This document shows, piece by piece, positions 14,411-14,508 of a stretch of DNA of 14,508 bases; the first letter of the stretch is position 1, and every line of letters begins with the position of its first letter. The notes beneath the pieces are model-generated. The model was given only the letters and a program-made list of their open reading frames with translations, did no database searches and was not told where the DNA came from. Both the position numbers and the translations under genes were made by a program. The stretch is from contig DASPXK010000438.1 in assembly GCA_035637315.1 (NCBI GenBank), positions 1-14,508 of the forward strand, written 5' to 3'. This DNA is from DASPXK01 sp035637315 (GTDB lineage: Bacteria; Chloroflexota; UBA6077; JACCZL01).

Positions 14411-14508
14411 ATGCTGACGGTTCGGGCTCCGGCCACCAGCGCGAACCTGGGGTCAGGCTTCGACTGCTTGAGTCTCGCGCTCGACCTGGTCAACGTCGTG
14501 CACCTCGA
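14411..14508 (+). CDS. thrB: Homoserine kinase, N-terminal fragment (runs off window)
   Basis: This enzyme phosphorylates L-homoserine with ATP in threonine synthesis; it is a cytosolic GHMP-superfamily kinase. Only the first 32 codons are present, but LTVRAPATSANLGSGFDCL is the highly characteristic ThrB N-terminus (usual form VRVPATSANLGPGFDCLG, here with Ser for Pro). ATG 14411 fits the normal start of the family. GGAGGGG at the end of the preceding palindromic element (14391-14397) is the only Shine-Dalgarno-like sequence, about 13 bases upstream, so the repeat may contribute the ribosome site. The ATP loop (PxxxGLGSSxA) lies beyond the window. Confidence 0.9.
   Translation, partial: MLTVRAPATSANLGSGFDCLSLALDLVNVVHL

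Overview
The window is GC-rich and densely coded. Its gene set suggests a Chloroflexota (Chloroflexi) bacterium, an inference I hold with moderate confidence. The support is a perfect CIRCE operator on groESL, a MurE without the diaminopimelate-specificity Arg, a CoaE P-loop reading GNIACGKST, abundant short palindromic repeats, and 7-bp tandem repeats in most intergenic gaps. No rRNA, tRNA, CRISPR array, phage or transposase gene was seen.

Layout. 1-1491 (-): an AAA-ATPase/TPR regulator of the LuxR/MalT/guanylate-cyclase-associated type. It runs off the left edge and is broken by a 7-bp tandem duplication just before its Walker A motif. 1492-1970: a divergent control region with repeats, a sigma70-like promoter and CIRCE. 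1971-4003 (+): groES-groEL. 4004-4197: a convergent gap with several palindromes. 6340-4198 (-): map followed by a glutamate-1-semialdehyde-aminomutase-family aminotransferase, a two-gene unit whose predicted 5' leader carries a strong hairpin. 6406-7002 (+): coaE. 7112-8338 (+): an N-terminal-nucleophile acyltransferase/peptidase of the C45 type, followed in the same frame, after one TAG, by a small probably OB-like gene (8393-8590). 8670-9428 (+): a PHP-domain phosphoesterase. 11428-9518 (-): uvrC, carrying an in-frame palindromic repeat. 11569-13071 (+): a MurE ligase. 13228-14307 (+): a membrane protein with a degenerate J domain inside and an Ig/transthyretin-like domain outside. 14411-end (+): the start of thrB.

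Most genes are unrelated housekeeping functions (protein folding, N-terminal Met removal, CoA synthesis, excision repair, cell wall, threonine synthesis) in short transcription units, not one pathway. What ties the window together is its non-coding architecture. Gap after gap carries its own private heptamer tandem array, usually with a second array in inverted orientation. These arrays reach into genes: they supply the last codons and stop of coaE and of the PHP gene and the first start codon of uvrC. A separate family of C/G-rich palindromes occurs about five times, once inside uvrC. Several promoters appear to be TGn-extended -10 elements without a recognisable -35, and one would give a leaderless or nearly leaderless mRNA.

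The least familiar protein is the J-like membrane protein at 13228-14307: the HPD motif is replaced by HER, followed by one membrane helix, a Pro/Ala/Ser/Thr stalk and a beta-rich outer domain.
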